A DNA stretch of 64,000 nt from Telmatactis stephensoni (Eukaryota; Cnidaria; Anthozoa; Actiniaria; Isophelliidae), in assembly GCA_029948255.1 (NCBI GenBank), contig JALIZF010001632.1, positions 310,001-374,000 of the forward strand. Direction: 5' to 3'. The notes beneath the pieces are model-generated. The model was not told the DNA's origin, did no database searches, and was given only the letters and a program-made list of their open reading frames with translations. How positions within the stretch are numbered: position 1 is the stretch's first letter; each line of letters opens with the position of its first letter. Shown here piece by piece: positions 1-9,245 of the stretch. Position numbers and translations under genes: made by a program.

Positions 1-312
1 GGTGCTAATTTGGAACCGCAAATTTCACCAGTTCTACTGCATCAAAGACAATGCCACTTGGCAGCAGAATTGTTGATATATTTCCTCTACATCATACTTA
101 AAAATTTCGAGAAAAAATCGAGAGAATATTTTAAGACTGAATATTTGAATTCTCACATTTGCTTTAAAGATACAACAAATATATCATGGATCAATGTACA
201 CAATTTTGAAGGCCTAAATTCAACACACATATGTGTAGCGTCATCTAAGGACATGAATGACCTGAACAATCTTGTTGGTAATCCTCAACACTTGTACAAT
301 TGCTCAATATAA
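1..312 (+). CDS. Possible 3' coding end of an unrecognised gene, cut by the window edge
   Basis: The frame is open from base 1 and ends at a TAA at 310–312. The translation is about 103 residues of mixed, non-repetitive composition, with a hydrophobic stretch (AELLIYFLYIIL) near residues 22–33 and four cysteines. It ends in NPQHLYNCSI. I do not recognise a domain. The length and composition look more like real coding sequence than chance in AT-rich DNA, but no splice acceptor or homology supports it. It could be the last exon of a gene that begins left of the window. A chance ORF is the main alternative. Confidence 0.35.
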   Translation, partial: GANLEPQISPVLLHQRQCHLAAELLIYFLYIILKNFEKKSREYFKTEYLNSHICFKDTTNISWINVHNFEGLNSTHICVASSKDMNDLNNLVGNPQHLYNCSI

Positions 313-990
313 CATGAAAAAAAATTCATGTTGATTTTTCGGTTTTATTTTCTCTCGATTCGACCGGGCTTCCTGTGTTTTAAATATTTCAATATGACAG
401 ACTTATAACAGAAGATCTAGCACCGTGAACTACACAAATTTTAATTGATTTCAGTGTGTTTTAACCAAAGCTAGAACATATCAAAAAAGAAAAAAATCGT
501 CGAAAGGCTTTTGAGAAAATCGTGAAAAATCATCAAAATCGACTTCCAATTCGCACGTAAGTATAAGGCTGTGCTTCAAGTTTGACATGTCAAAACTGAG
601 CTTTCTCTACAAATACGCGAAGGTGCGTTGTTTTTCATGATACTTTGTTTACTTGAGCACGTCTGGAAGGTATTATTTTCCATAATACAAACACGTGCCA
701 GTCAACTAGTGGTCAAACTTTTAGATCTGTTGTTTTCGTTCAGAATGGCTTGAGAGTGCCGTTTTCGAGCCATCATAGCACCAAAACTAGCATCGTGACC
801 CAACATTTTCTTTATTGTTTTGTTGTTTCTAACTCAACAACAACCTATATGCAAATTTATAAAAACATTCGTCGATAAAATCTTGCGCGAGCCCATTACC
901 TTAACAGAAAGCGCGCTTCCCAACCTTGCCGAAATTCGTAAACTTCGATTTTGCAGAAGGAAATTTACACCGACGCTAATAGTGATCGAC
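313..990. other. Non-coding gap
   Basis: AT-rich sequence with no exon I can support. Further downstream exons of the minus-strand PAN/EGF gene would be expected here or left of the window, but none was recognised. Confidence 0.5.
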
Positions 991-994
991 TTAC

Positions 995-1527
995 CCTTCT
1001 CGCAATGCTCTCCCTTGAATCCCTCTTTGCAGTTGCAATGATAGTCTTGTCTGTTGTCTTCAAAGATACATTCACCATCATTATGACAAGGCTTCTCTTC
1101 ACATGGGTTCTAAGAAGAAAATGGAAAGAATAGTTTGTCAGAGTAATGACTTTTACATGTTGCTACAGAGCTCGTCGCACTTACCTTAATACTGTAGTGG
1201 TTGTAATTCTTGTCTTGAGTCATATAACTTTTGCTCGTGAACTGGTCAGAAGAGAGAAGCTCGGCAGAAGTGAAGACCATTACTTTGAGGTGTGGTTTTA
1301 AAATTGATTGAGCGACACCAGTGAGCACTGGTGCAATCGAAGACACATCCGAAGTTGTCCTCAACTAGGGTTGATTCCTGCTTTGCTCCTGTCAAGTTTT
1401 TGGGGAAATTCAGTTTTTGTCCTGGATAATTGTCAAAAATGAGTTCTTTTTCACGACCTTGTGAACTTGCACTGTGGGGAAACCCCACCAACAAAACAAG
1501 AACAAGTATTATAACAGAGCAAAACAT
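995..1527 (-). CDS. Secreted PAN/Apple + EGF domain protein, 5' part, with an apparent frameshift
   Basis: Exon 1 runs 1527→1185 and opens with a signal peptide (MFCSVIILVLVLLVGFPHSA). A PAN/Apple-type segment follows, with typical blocks such as FGCVFDCTSAHWCRSINF and later SSDQF…DKNYNHYSIK. Exon 2 runs 1109→995 behind a CTTAG acceptor and encodes one EGF module with six cysteines (NPC, KPC, GEC, YHC, NC, EHC); a GTAAGT donor follows, so the gene continues. PAN–EGF secreted or membrane proteins are common in cnidarians. Exon 1 is 343 nt, one more than the 342 its phase-0 junctions need. The frame breaks at about 1262–1265, between HFC and ELLSSDQ. This may be a sequencing error, an allele or a pseudogene. 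The remaining exons were not found. The exact family member is unknown. Confidence 0.72.
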
Positions 1528-2031
1528 TTTGGCATATAGAGCTCCTTGTCTAGTCGACTGATTTGCGCTGAATGATAAAACTATATGTTTGTATCTTGTT
1601 TTAGCAGGAAATACTGTTTTTAATTATTCATTATAGCCATGAACATAACTTCTTCTTTAAATTTTCTAAAATAAATAGAAAGAGCAAACAAAAAGAAGTT
1701 CGAGTTCCTTGTTGAAATATTAATTTTTCTGACATTTACAAATAAAGCTAAAACAGATCTTACAAAAAGGCATATTTTTAGAAGTAGCATCATTCACTAT
1801 ATTGCGCCCAATTAACTACAGACGCCAGGAGCGCACATAAGAAAAATGATAAACGGTTATATTAAATGAGGTGAAACAAAAATGAGACCCTCTCCCTGCA
1901 AGGATCAGCTGTACGCCCATCCTTTTACTAGAAAGATGTCTATCCAGTATTGTAGAATGTAAGGGGAACATAAGTGAAGTTTGACCGTGGTGCGTTCTGA
2001 TAGTGTTCGATTGCACAGTAACACACTCTTA
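1528..2031. other. Non-coding gap
   Basis: Upstream region of the PAN/EGF gene and AT-rich spacer. I see no exon or clear repeat. Confidence 0.4.
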
Positions 2032-2200
2032 AAATAATGATCTAAAAAGGGTGTCTCAAATCGATATCTATTTTAGTTTAGCCGCAATCTGACGACAAAG
2101 TTCATAAATCAGTTTTACCAGAGGGGTTGCTAATAAATGACCATAACTTGTTAACGAACATCGCATCAAAAGTCTGAGACACCTTTTTAGAACATTATCT
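2032..2200. repeat. Palindromic MITE-like element
   Basis: About 27-bp near-perfect inverted termini: AATGATCTAAAAAGGGTGTC on the left, and on the right the complement of AATGTTCTAAAAAGGTGTCT. The element is about 170 bp with no ORF. No unambiguous target duplication was found. Confidence 0.6.
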
Positions 2201-3172
2201 TGAGTATGTGGTCAAATGTTTCTCACAAGCACAACTTATATTACATTCCTTGTGCAATCGAACTATTAATAGACACCACGATCGAATTTCACTTATGCAA
2301 CTCTTACATTTTCTATAATGAATAAAGTAATAATGTTAGAGTATATTTAAAACTGTGTACATTTATTCAGCGTTCAGAAAGTTTTTAAATTTCTTTATAA
2401 AATATTATTAGTCGTTATTAACTGACAATTGTGAATATTGAACAAATTATTCAGATGAAACACTAGCTAAACTTCAAATTTATCCAACGTTTGCAGAGTT
2501 CCTTTTAGTTAAAAGTGTTTGCTAAAAAGCTTCAAATTTCACATTGATAGAGCACTGCATTGATGCTTTTCTGCAAACAAACCCCCCTCAAGGATAAACA
2601 AAAAATATACATACATTTTGAATAATTAAAACAAGGGAAAAACACGGCTAGAAAATTAAGACAGGAAATACAGAAATACAGAATTAAAAAAAAAATACAT
2701 TTTGTATTCCATTTCCTAACCATAAAGGTAAAAGGTAAAGCCTCATAGGCCCTATTCCCACTTGCTTTATTTCTTTCTTAATTTTCTTAATCTCAATTTT
2801 CTTTCTTAATTTCTTTCTTTCTGTTTCTCTCTTTCCTTCCTTCAATCCCTTCTTTCTTTCTTTCTTTTTTCTTTCTTTCTTTACTGAAGAAACAGAACAG
2901 AAGGTCAGCATATCGTCTGAAATCGGTATCCATGATATGTCATTTCAGTCGGACAGGACAAAAGGGGCCGGTCGAATCTCTATCCTTATATCAATCAATA
3001 GGATACTTTGAAAAATTAAAACTTTATGTATGATTTAATTTTACCCGTGCAATCGCAATACACACAGGAACCCCATGCACACCAACTTTACAATGTCCAA
3101 TTTTGAATGTTACTCTTTTGCATTTTGTTTTGTTATTTAGGCTGCCAAATAAACCACTCTGACTGCATTATA
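2201..3172. repeat. AT-rich spacer with a CT-rich microsatellite
   Basis: No gene seen. From about 2758 to 2882 the strand is a degenerate (TTTC)n/(CTTT)n tract, which is the source of the Lys/Glu-rich reading frame on the other strand. Confidence 0.7.
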
Positions 3173-3582
3173 GAGGGGGCCTAGGGGGGTTACGAATACC
3201 GCAATCCCGCACGAAAAATTCGAAAATACCGCAATCCCGCACGAAAAAATGGTCAATCCCGCAATCCCGCTTGAAAAATTCGAAAATACGGCTCACCACA
3301 CGAAAAATTCGAAATACCACTCCCACGGGACCTCACGCAATGAAATTTTCTATCGAGCGCCAGGAGCAAAATCCCGCCTCTCGCAGGCATCAAAAATACC
3401 GCATTACCGCAATTTCAAATCGTTTTTCCTGTAATACCGCAGCTCAAAAAAGAAAATACCGCATACCGCAGGGTTTGAGAATCCCGCATTACCGCAATTG
3501 TTTTTGTAAAATACCGCAATACCGCACAAAGAAATGGTCAATCCCGCAATCCCGCAATCCCGCAAACACCTAGGACCCCCTC
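3173..3582. mobile_element. 410-bp TIR element filled with ACCGCAATCCCGC-type repeats, 6-bp target duplication
   Basis: The element is bounded by GAGGGGGCCTAGG on the left and CCTAGGACCCCCTC on the right, an inverted repeat with one inserted base. ATTATA flanks it on both sides (3167–3172 and 3583–3588), a good target-site duplication. The interior is a degenerate tandem array of short units built on TACCGCAATCCCGC and ACGAAAAATTCG. It has no credible ORF. The apparent 61- and 100-residue frames simply translate the repeat. It looks like a non-autonomous DNA transposon. Confidence 0.75.
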
Positions 3583-3716
3583 ATTATAGCATAGCCAGTA
3601 TGATTTCTTGATCACTGACTGCATCCAAGTACTATCTCAATCCCACCTGGGCATGAGTAAAAGCCTTGGTATAAGGGTCTAGTTAGTACCGGCGATTAAA
3701 CACAAACCGAAGATGA

Positions 3717-4001
3717 TCAGTGATCGATGTTAAAGTGACGGGAAACTGTGTTGTCGTTAGTGTTAATATCGCGAATATGATCACGAATTAATTCGATCAC
3801 CAAGGCGTCTTCCAGTTTCCCCGATATAAGATGATTACATAAAGTACATTGAATGCAATAAACAACATTACTAGTGATACAGTCAAAGTGATCGCTTATA
3901 CTATAAGAAGATTTTAGGGCCTGTGACAGACGTGCTCGAAACAATGACAGTATTTGAAATTCGTTATACATTTTAGAAACAAAAATGGGCACTTTTATCA
4001 A
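3717..4001 (-). pseudogene. GIY-YIG endonuclease relic of a Penelope-like retroelement
   Basis: The 94-residue frame contains SNVVYCIQCTLCNHLISGKL followed by LIRDHIRDI and SRHFN…H. This matches the layout of the GIY-YIG endonuclease region of Penelope-like elements, where a Cys pair follows VVYCI-C and a [R]xH…SRHF block comes later. The usual YIGET step is altered (LISGKL). No reverse-transcriptase domain is seen upstream, and the flanks are degraded. It is therefore a short 3' fragment of a dead element. Assignment rests on motif layout only. Confidence 0.6.
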
Positions 4002-4157
4002 AATGGGGTTCTAGATAGTGTAGGGAAATCATATACTTTGATCTGCAAACAAATCATTGTTTCTGTAGCTTAACTATCAAATTTATTGAATCAAAAATTC
4101 TTCTCTAATTAACGTATCTAGAAAAACGAAAGCTGGGAAGTAGAGAACTGCACGCAC

Positions 4158-4340
4158 CTGAAGTAAGTCTCGTGTTGCATCATCTTCGTTGATGTAGACT
4201 TCACCCTCTTCTAATTCAAAGCTGCTCGCCTGTAGCTCGTTTTCCTGACTCGTCGATGACCGGTGCAATTTGTTGCACCTGACGTAACCTGTAGTTAAAC
4301 ATACAATACGATGGATTTTGTTATTTTGGGCCATTTTCAT
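4158..4340 (-). CDS. Candidate exon of an unrecognised gene
   Basis: An open segment starts at ATG 4340 (a second ATG is at 4334) and reads through an acidic stretch (SSFELEEGEVYINEDDATRD) to a CAG|GTGCGT donor after base 4158. An internal TTTAACTACAG also offers an acceptor, so it could be an internal rather than a first exon. There is no domain I recognise and no partner exon was found. Codon use and the donor make a real exon plausible; a chance frame is the alternative. Confidence 0.3.
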
Positions 4341-4344
4341 AAAA

Positions 4345-4979
4345 ATTTGGATCCCACTGGCGAATATAGGAGAGATTCACTGTCAAACAGTGCATTCCTT
4401 CACTGCCTCAAAAATGCGCAACAAATCATATCACCGATCTTTTTCTGAGGGACTCCGGATCGTCTGGAAACTTTCACTGGCGCGCGCGAATGTGTTTCTA
4501 TGGCGAACCCTCGGCAAAAATGATTCTTAAATCTGACATAGGATGCAACATTTTATCTCCGTTAGTCAATGTTGCAGAAGAAGTTGATGAGGTAGAACTC
4601 GATCCTAAACCTGCAACTGTGGTGCGCCACTGTTGCAGGGGTGGCCGGCCACACGGTGTAACTCAGTATTGCGCACAATCTTCTAGAAAAAAAGTTGAAA
4701 AACAGCTAGTTACATCATGTGTCTGATATTGCGCCCAATGAGCTAAAAATTAAAGCTGTTGTCTTTTATGGCATACTTTTTATAGCGCTTTTATTAGCTA
4801 GTCATTCAAGAAGGGCAATCAAATTTGTAGCAAATGTCGACTACCTGTATTTTTTGTCAAGGCTTCAGAAGAAAACTGTAGTAAAGGCTTTGTTGTTACA
4901 TGCGACAATTTTTTGTGTAACTTGCAATGCAACGCTGATGAAAGCAGAGCATTGCAAATTGCAATTGCAGCGCAATAGT
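4345..4979. other. Non-coding gap with TTGCAA-rich repeat sequence
   Basis: No exon supported. The right half (about 4890–4978) is rich in TTGCAATGCAACGC-like words, also seen around 5220–5340 and 7850–8070. This suggests one repeat family split by the 5.0-kb palindrome. Confidence 0.4.
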
Positions 4980-5190
4980 CCCCTTCACAGTTAAATCTCT
5001 GCGCCATCTTGAAAGGTAGCCATGCCTTTGCATCGAAGCGAGACGAACGGTGAGCTTGCAATGATAGATACCTGTGAATAATTGTCCTAGGTGTTAAAAA
5101 AGGTATCTATCATTGCACGCTTACCGTTCGTCTCGCTTCGATGCAAAGGCACGGCTACCTTTCAAGATGGCGCAGGGAACTGTGAAGGGG
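4980..5190. repeat. Long near-perfect palindrome (about 90-bp arms)
   Basis: Left arm 4980–5072 and right arm 5101–5190 are reverse complements with only a few mismatches and a small indel (TTAAATCTCTGCGCC versus TTCCCTGCGCC). They are separated by about 28 bp. The arms contain CGCCATCTTGAAAGGTAGCC and TTTGCATCGAAGCGAGACGA. It would fold into a strong hairpin and is probably a foldback/MITE element. Confidence 0.8.
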
Positions 5191-5348
5191 TCTATTCTTT
5201 CTTGGTTTATGATAAAACCAGTTGTGTCGTCAGCGGTTACTGCGCTGTTTGGCAGTATGCGACATTGACTGCATTGCATGTGGCGGAATATAGATTATAC
5301 GCTGCAACTTGCTTCGCAACATTGAGCCTCATCGTTGAGACGTAAGAG

Positions 5349-5433
5349 AGTTCGTTCACGTTTTACACCCATGCCAATTTGTTCGAGAGAGTTCGTTCAC
5401 GTTTTACACCCAGTTCGTTCACGTTTTGCACCC
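5349..5433 (+). repeat. Three copies of AGTTCGTTCACGTTTTACAC
   Basis: Copies lie at about 5349–5370, 5390–5411 and 5412–5433. The last two are adjacent, and the third has TTTTGCACCC instead of TTTTACACCC. The function is unknown. Confidence 0.7.
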
Positions 5434-5529
5434 AATTTTTCACTGCATTGCAGAGACATGTGTTGCATTTACATTTAATCTTCTCTGCAACCTGATACTT
5501 AATCGCATTTCATTGCATGGTTAAAATTG

Positions 5530-5595
5530 CCTCTTGTTGCCTTTTTCTTTTTTCTTTTCTTTTCTTTTCTATTTTCTTTTTTTTTTTTTTTTTTG
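5530..5595. repeat. T-rich (TTTTC)n tract and poly-T
   Basis: Simple repeat of TTTTC units ending in about 20 T. The flanking 5434–5530 and 5596–5738 hold no exon I can support. The missing 3' exon of the cGAS-like gene was looked for here and not found. Confidence 0.8.
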
Positions 5596-5768
5596 CTTCC
5601 ATCTTTATATTTTGAATCAGATGTCTAACTTCTTGCTACCCTGATTACAAGAGCTCTAGGCCAGAGAAGGATCGGGTAGAAGAGGACCCGTTTTCTCGCC
5701 TAGTCCTCCTCCTCCCCGGCCGATCCTGTTTGGGTCTCTTATATTTTAAAGAGCCTGACCCCTCCTAC

Positions 5769-6818
5769 CTTAACTATAGTACTTGGTGGTTCATCAGGAT
5801 ACACCCCTTCGGGTAGTGTTTCCTCCCAGTCTTCCATCGAACCATCATCTCTCATGTGATCATCTCTTAATATCTTTAGAACTCTCAAAAGTCTTTTCTC
5901 CACGCTATTGCTTGCGAACTGGCTAAAGATCGCTTTTTCTAGCATGGAGAAAGACACCCTCGTCTGCTCTCGGTAGTTGTAATGCCAGGATTTTGTTCCT
6001 ATTTTTTCTTTGCTGTCCAATGGGAACGGCACAAGTAAGACCTCTTCTCCGCTTGCCAACATCTTTTCCAAGAACAATGTGGAAGAGCTCTTGTCTTTGA
6101 AGTATTGATAAAATGGGAACTCTACCGATGTGTAGTTTGGATACTTAATACACGGTGCTAAATCTATCGAAATTTGAAGCGGACTTTTTGGTTGGAATCC
6201 ATTTACGAGAAACTTCAGCATTGCACACGGCCCGTGATTCAAAGAACATGGATTGCGTTTCCAATTACTTGGCAATGGTACTGATTTCATAGCTTTGTTA
6301 ACGAGTTCATCGAATTTGTTGGATAGTTTGATAATCGACAACAAGTTGACTGCCTCAACATCTTCACCCAAAAACTCTTTCCATAATTCAACAGATTCTT
6401 GATTTTCCAAAACAAATTTTACAAATCCTAGTTTCGATGGCACTGCTTGTCCGACTCCTGGTTTGCGGGAAAGAAGCTCCAACTTGGCCATAAAGTCATA
6501 TTCATCTGGGAAACCTACTTTCACTTCGTCATAGAAGCTTCCCGATTGAAGCAAAGTGTTCTTGAATCTCCCATCTTGTTGTTCAACCTGTTGTAAAATT
6601 TGCCTGATGTAATTCTCGGCTTGTTCAGTGATAGTTTGAGTGCTGTCACTTCTGCAGTCGACCTTTCTTGTGTCGTCAAGCTCTGTCAAGTATTTGTCCA
6701 AGGCTTCGCTGTTCCGGTTGAGGAAATCGAAAGCTTCCTCGAAGTGTTTGTGTATCTCTGACGATCCGAAATCACTGTGATGTTTCTCGAGAGCATAAGC
6801 CATTCCTAGTGACAGCAA
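5769..6818 (-). CDS. cGAS-like receptor / Mab-21 family nucleotidyltransferase (5' exon)
   Basis: A 350-codon exon encodes a Mab-21/cGAS-type nucleotidyltransferase core. In the 359-residue open frame, the GS motif is at 93–94 (LLQSGSFYDEV), the first two catalytic acids at 106 and 108 (GFPDEYDFM), and the third acid at 219 (ISIDLAPCIK). A Mab-21 C-terminal helix region follows (YREQTRVSFSMLEKA…KRLLRVLKILRDD, 283–320). In the family these acids bind two metals, and enzymes of this type make cyclic dinucleotide signals on sensing nucleic acid. All three acids are present. An acceptor-like CTAG lies just before ATG 6803, so the start may be Met6 of the frame. The open frame runs past a likely donor, AAG|GTAGGAG at 5769/5768; Mab-21 proteins are normally longer, so a further exon is expected but was not found down to base 1. 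The ligand is unknown. Truncation is possible. Confidence 0.75.
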
Positions 6819-7330
6819 AATTGATTTTTCTGAGCTTTCTTCATCACATATTTACATTTGCTTAAGCTCTGAGGGCTTCCTTCTTGAAGAAAGCGAAAGA
6901 TAACGTACCTACTGTACTTCAATCGCTGTTCAATCTATAGTCTGAATACAAGGGCTGACCAAGTCAAATATTTTGCATATCTCATTTCCTACTTCCGGTT
7001 AGAAATTGGAAACGCCATCTGCGTTTCTGTGATTTGGGAGGGACGGGAGGGAGGAAGTGAGTGAGGAGGAAGCAAGTAAAGAATAGAGGAAAGAAGAAAG
7101 ACTTAAGGCAAGGGAGGAAAAGCAAGAAAGAAAAGAAGGGAGAAATAGAAGTCAAGAACGAGGGAAGAGCGAAGCAAGGAAATAAGAAAAGGGAGTATAT
7201 GAAGCATAGACGAAGAGAGGAAAAGCATGAATCAAGCAAGCAAGCAAAAAAGAAGAGAAGCAAACAAAAAGGATCGATGGAAGAAAGAGGGTTACGAAGG
7301 AACAAAAGAAACTAAGGTTCACTGTGTTTT
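6819..7330. repeat. 5' flank of cGAS-like gene and purine-rich low-complexity tract
   Basis: The stretch 7030–7310 is almost entirely A/G on the plus strand (degenerate GGAAG/AAAG units). Frames in it are artefacts of composition. Confidence 0.75.
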
Positions 7331-7356
7331 GCCTTGCAGTGGTATGGCCGTAGACA
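7331..7356 (-). pseudogene. 5S rRNA 5'-end fragment
   Basis: Reading the minus strand, GTCTACGGCCATACCAC is the conserved 5' end of animal 5S rRNA. Similarity stops after about 17–20 nt. It is preceded by a TTAATT-containing flank shared with the larger 5S-like copy about 240 bp away. Confidence 0.6.
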
Positions 7357-7449
7357 CAAGAAACAGGCCAATTAATTAACAATTAAGTATTTAATTTATG
7401 GCTGCTGCATGCGTACATATGTGCAAAGTGCAAAAGAGGCAAAACAAAT

Positions 7450-7596
7450 GTCTACAGCACAAGGTATTCCTAGGTCTTCCATCCAAGTACTATCCTGGCC
7501 CTACCGTACTTGACTTCGATTCGCTGTTCAGACGAGAACAGGTTACCCTATTCGCCCTAGGATTGGCTGCATTTTGCCCGTGTCGAGGCCGCAGAC
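7450..7596 (-). pseudogene. Diverged 5S rRNA-like sequence (pseudogene or 5S-derived SINE head)
   Basis: On the minus strand it begins GTCTGCGGCC, contains CTCGTCTGA, a box-A-like AGTCAAGTACGG, and a well kept box C (TAGTACTTGGATGGAAGAC). It ends GTGCTGTAGAC, which are the landmarks of 5S rRNA in order. It is about 147 nt rather than about 120, with extra sequence between GGCC and CTCGTCTGA, and it has many substitutions. It is therefore unlikely to be a functional rRNA gene. The same TTAATT-type flank precedes this copy and the fragment at 7331–7356, so both could be remnants of one tandem 5S array or of a 5S-headed SINE. Confidence 0.65.
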
Positions 7597-7683
7597 AGAA
7601 GAGACTGATCAATTAACCACACGTATTTATAGACGGAGATATGTTAATTGATCGTTCTATGATACATGTAGCTCTTCGACTCA

Positions 7684-7777
7684 ATAGCGTACTGCTCATT
7701 ATAAGTTTTTGTTTTTTCTCACACCTGCGTATGTTGCTTGCGCTTATGCTTATGTCGCTAGTGTGAACCGGCCCTAA
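7684..7777 (-). repeat. Truncated copy of the GGGCCGGTTCACAC MITE
   Basis: In reverse orientation it matches the element at 13485–13640, starting from the terminus AGGGCCGGTTCACACTAGCG and including TGAGAAAAAACAAAAACTTA. The distal terminus is missing. Confidence 0.7.
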
Positions 7778-7848
7778 ATGTTATGTGCATTCTCAGTGAC
7801 GCGCGCTTCGGGTTAACATGACGTAAAATGATCTTTGATGACATTGTC

Positions 7849-8077
7849 AAGGCGCTGTTACATATGGTGCAATGTCTCGCTATGGCATTGCAAAACACCT
7901 TGCGCAAACCATGTCATGGGTGTGACATGGCACAATGGCGAAGAACGTTACTACAATCGTTTTCTGACAATGATTTTGAGCGATGCAGGGTAGTTACGCT
8001 GCAGTGGTTTGTGCAACTTGTTTTACAATGCCATTGCGAGACGAATTGCATAAAGCTGTACAGTGTAACAGCGCCTT
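7849..8077. mobile_element. MITE with AAGGCGCTGTTACA termini
   Basis: AAGGCGCTGTTACA at the left end is matched by TGTAACAGCGCCTT at the right. The 229-bp interior is rich in TTGCAA/CATTGCG words. The 83-residue frame across it is an artefact. No clear target duplication. Confidence 0.65.
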
Positions 8078-9040
8078 AAGTTCAAAAATGGCTAAGAACG
8101 AGATAAGAGGAAAGCTGAAATAGGAGTCAATGAGATGGTCTTCTATCCTTGATTTTCTGAAAACTTTGACTTTCGTTCAAAAATGTGTAAATCGATGTAT
8201 CTCGTAAAATGTGCAATTTTACTTTCACTAAAAAGCTAAATACATTCTATACATATATTACGGTTTATAGAGACTCATTTTTAATATTCAATGTGTAATT
8301 GACGTTTTGCTGAATTTTTCATTTAAATATATATAGACGTTTAATATTGTTATTATATTTTTCCTGGGCGGTTTCTAAAGATGTGAGAAGAAAAACAAAC
8401 AAGCAAACAAAAAACAACAAACAAACAAACAAAAAAGAAATACAACACAAAACAAAAACAAAACAAAGCAAACAAACGAAAAACAACGAAAAAGGGACAT
8501 GAGCTATTGTTTGGTTCCCATGCAGATTAGGACATTACCTAAAGGGTTCTACAGGTGACTGAAGAATGACTTCTTTCAAGAGAAGATGAGACAAGAGAAG
8601 GAATCGCGTGTATTACGTCTTTGGACAATCATATGTCCCCTTTGATGCTATTTTTAGAGTGAATCTGATTGGTCGAGAGCGCGCGAGCTTTCCCATTGCC
8701 TCAAGATTACAATGGCGGAAAAAGGGTGTATAACGTTTGTCGACGAAAGAAAGTTTAAACTTGAGAAAAAGGGCAAATGGAGTACAAACAAATTTCGAAA
8801 ATGATCTTGATTATGTCGAGGTCATGGTGACGAGGTAAAAAAAATAGCATCAAACGGAGCATATGATGGGTCACGGGGATTCCTTCTCTTACCTCATTTT
8901 CTCTTGCTTCCTTTTGGTGCCAGCAACTCTCAATAAGGTGTGCAAACGCATCCAATATCATGTTGGGAGTATTTGGCCAAAACTGTTGGAGGTTGTTCTT
9001 GGGAGTGTGTGCACGTGGCTTGATAATTACAGTAAGAGAT
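8078..9040. other. Intergenic spacer
   Basis: No gene supported. A CAAA/CAAAA-rich simple repeat occupies about 8390–8490. The rest is AT-rich and without clear structure. Confidence 0.5.
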
Positions 9041-9051
9041 GGCAGAGCTTA

Positions 9052-9219
9052 GCCTCCTCCGCAGGCAACTCCTTTTATCTCTTGGGCTTCCTGTTGCAAA
9101 GAAGAGAGACTGGGAGCGAGCCAAAAAAGTCTTCCTCTCTTCTGGTTCCAGTCCCCCTCTCCCTCTCCTCATTTACCACAGGAAATCCAATAGAAAGGAG
9201 TAGCCTGCGGAGGAGGCTA
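9052..9219. mobile_element. 168-bp MITE, TIR GCCTCCTCCGCAGG, 11-bp target duplication
   Basis: The inverted termini GCCTCCTCCGCAGGCAACTC and AGCCTCCTCCGCAGGCTACT (right end, complement) extend about 30 bp. GGCAGAGCTTA occurs directly on both sides (9041–9051 and 9220–9230). A 9–11-bp duplication is typical of the Mutator-like superfamily, which is my inference for its origin. It sits just downstream of the transporter stop codon, probably in the 3' UTR or flank. Confidence 0.8.
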
Positions 9220-9245
9220 GGCAGAGCTTATATCTAGTGTCCTCA

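Noticed and set aside
2684..2911. 75-codon Lys/Glu-rich frame
   Set aside because: Derived from the CTTT microsatellite.
3608..3656. CATCCAAGTACTATCTC resembles the box C part of 5S rRNA
   Set aside because: Only about 15 nt match; no other 5S landmark is present.
6982..7382. Three frames of 76–107 codons
   Set aside because: Products of a purine-rich low-complexity tract; no codon bias or domain.
7828..8079. 83-codon frame
   Set aside because: Coincides with a TIR element whose termini explain the sequence.
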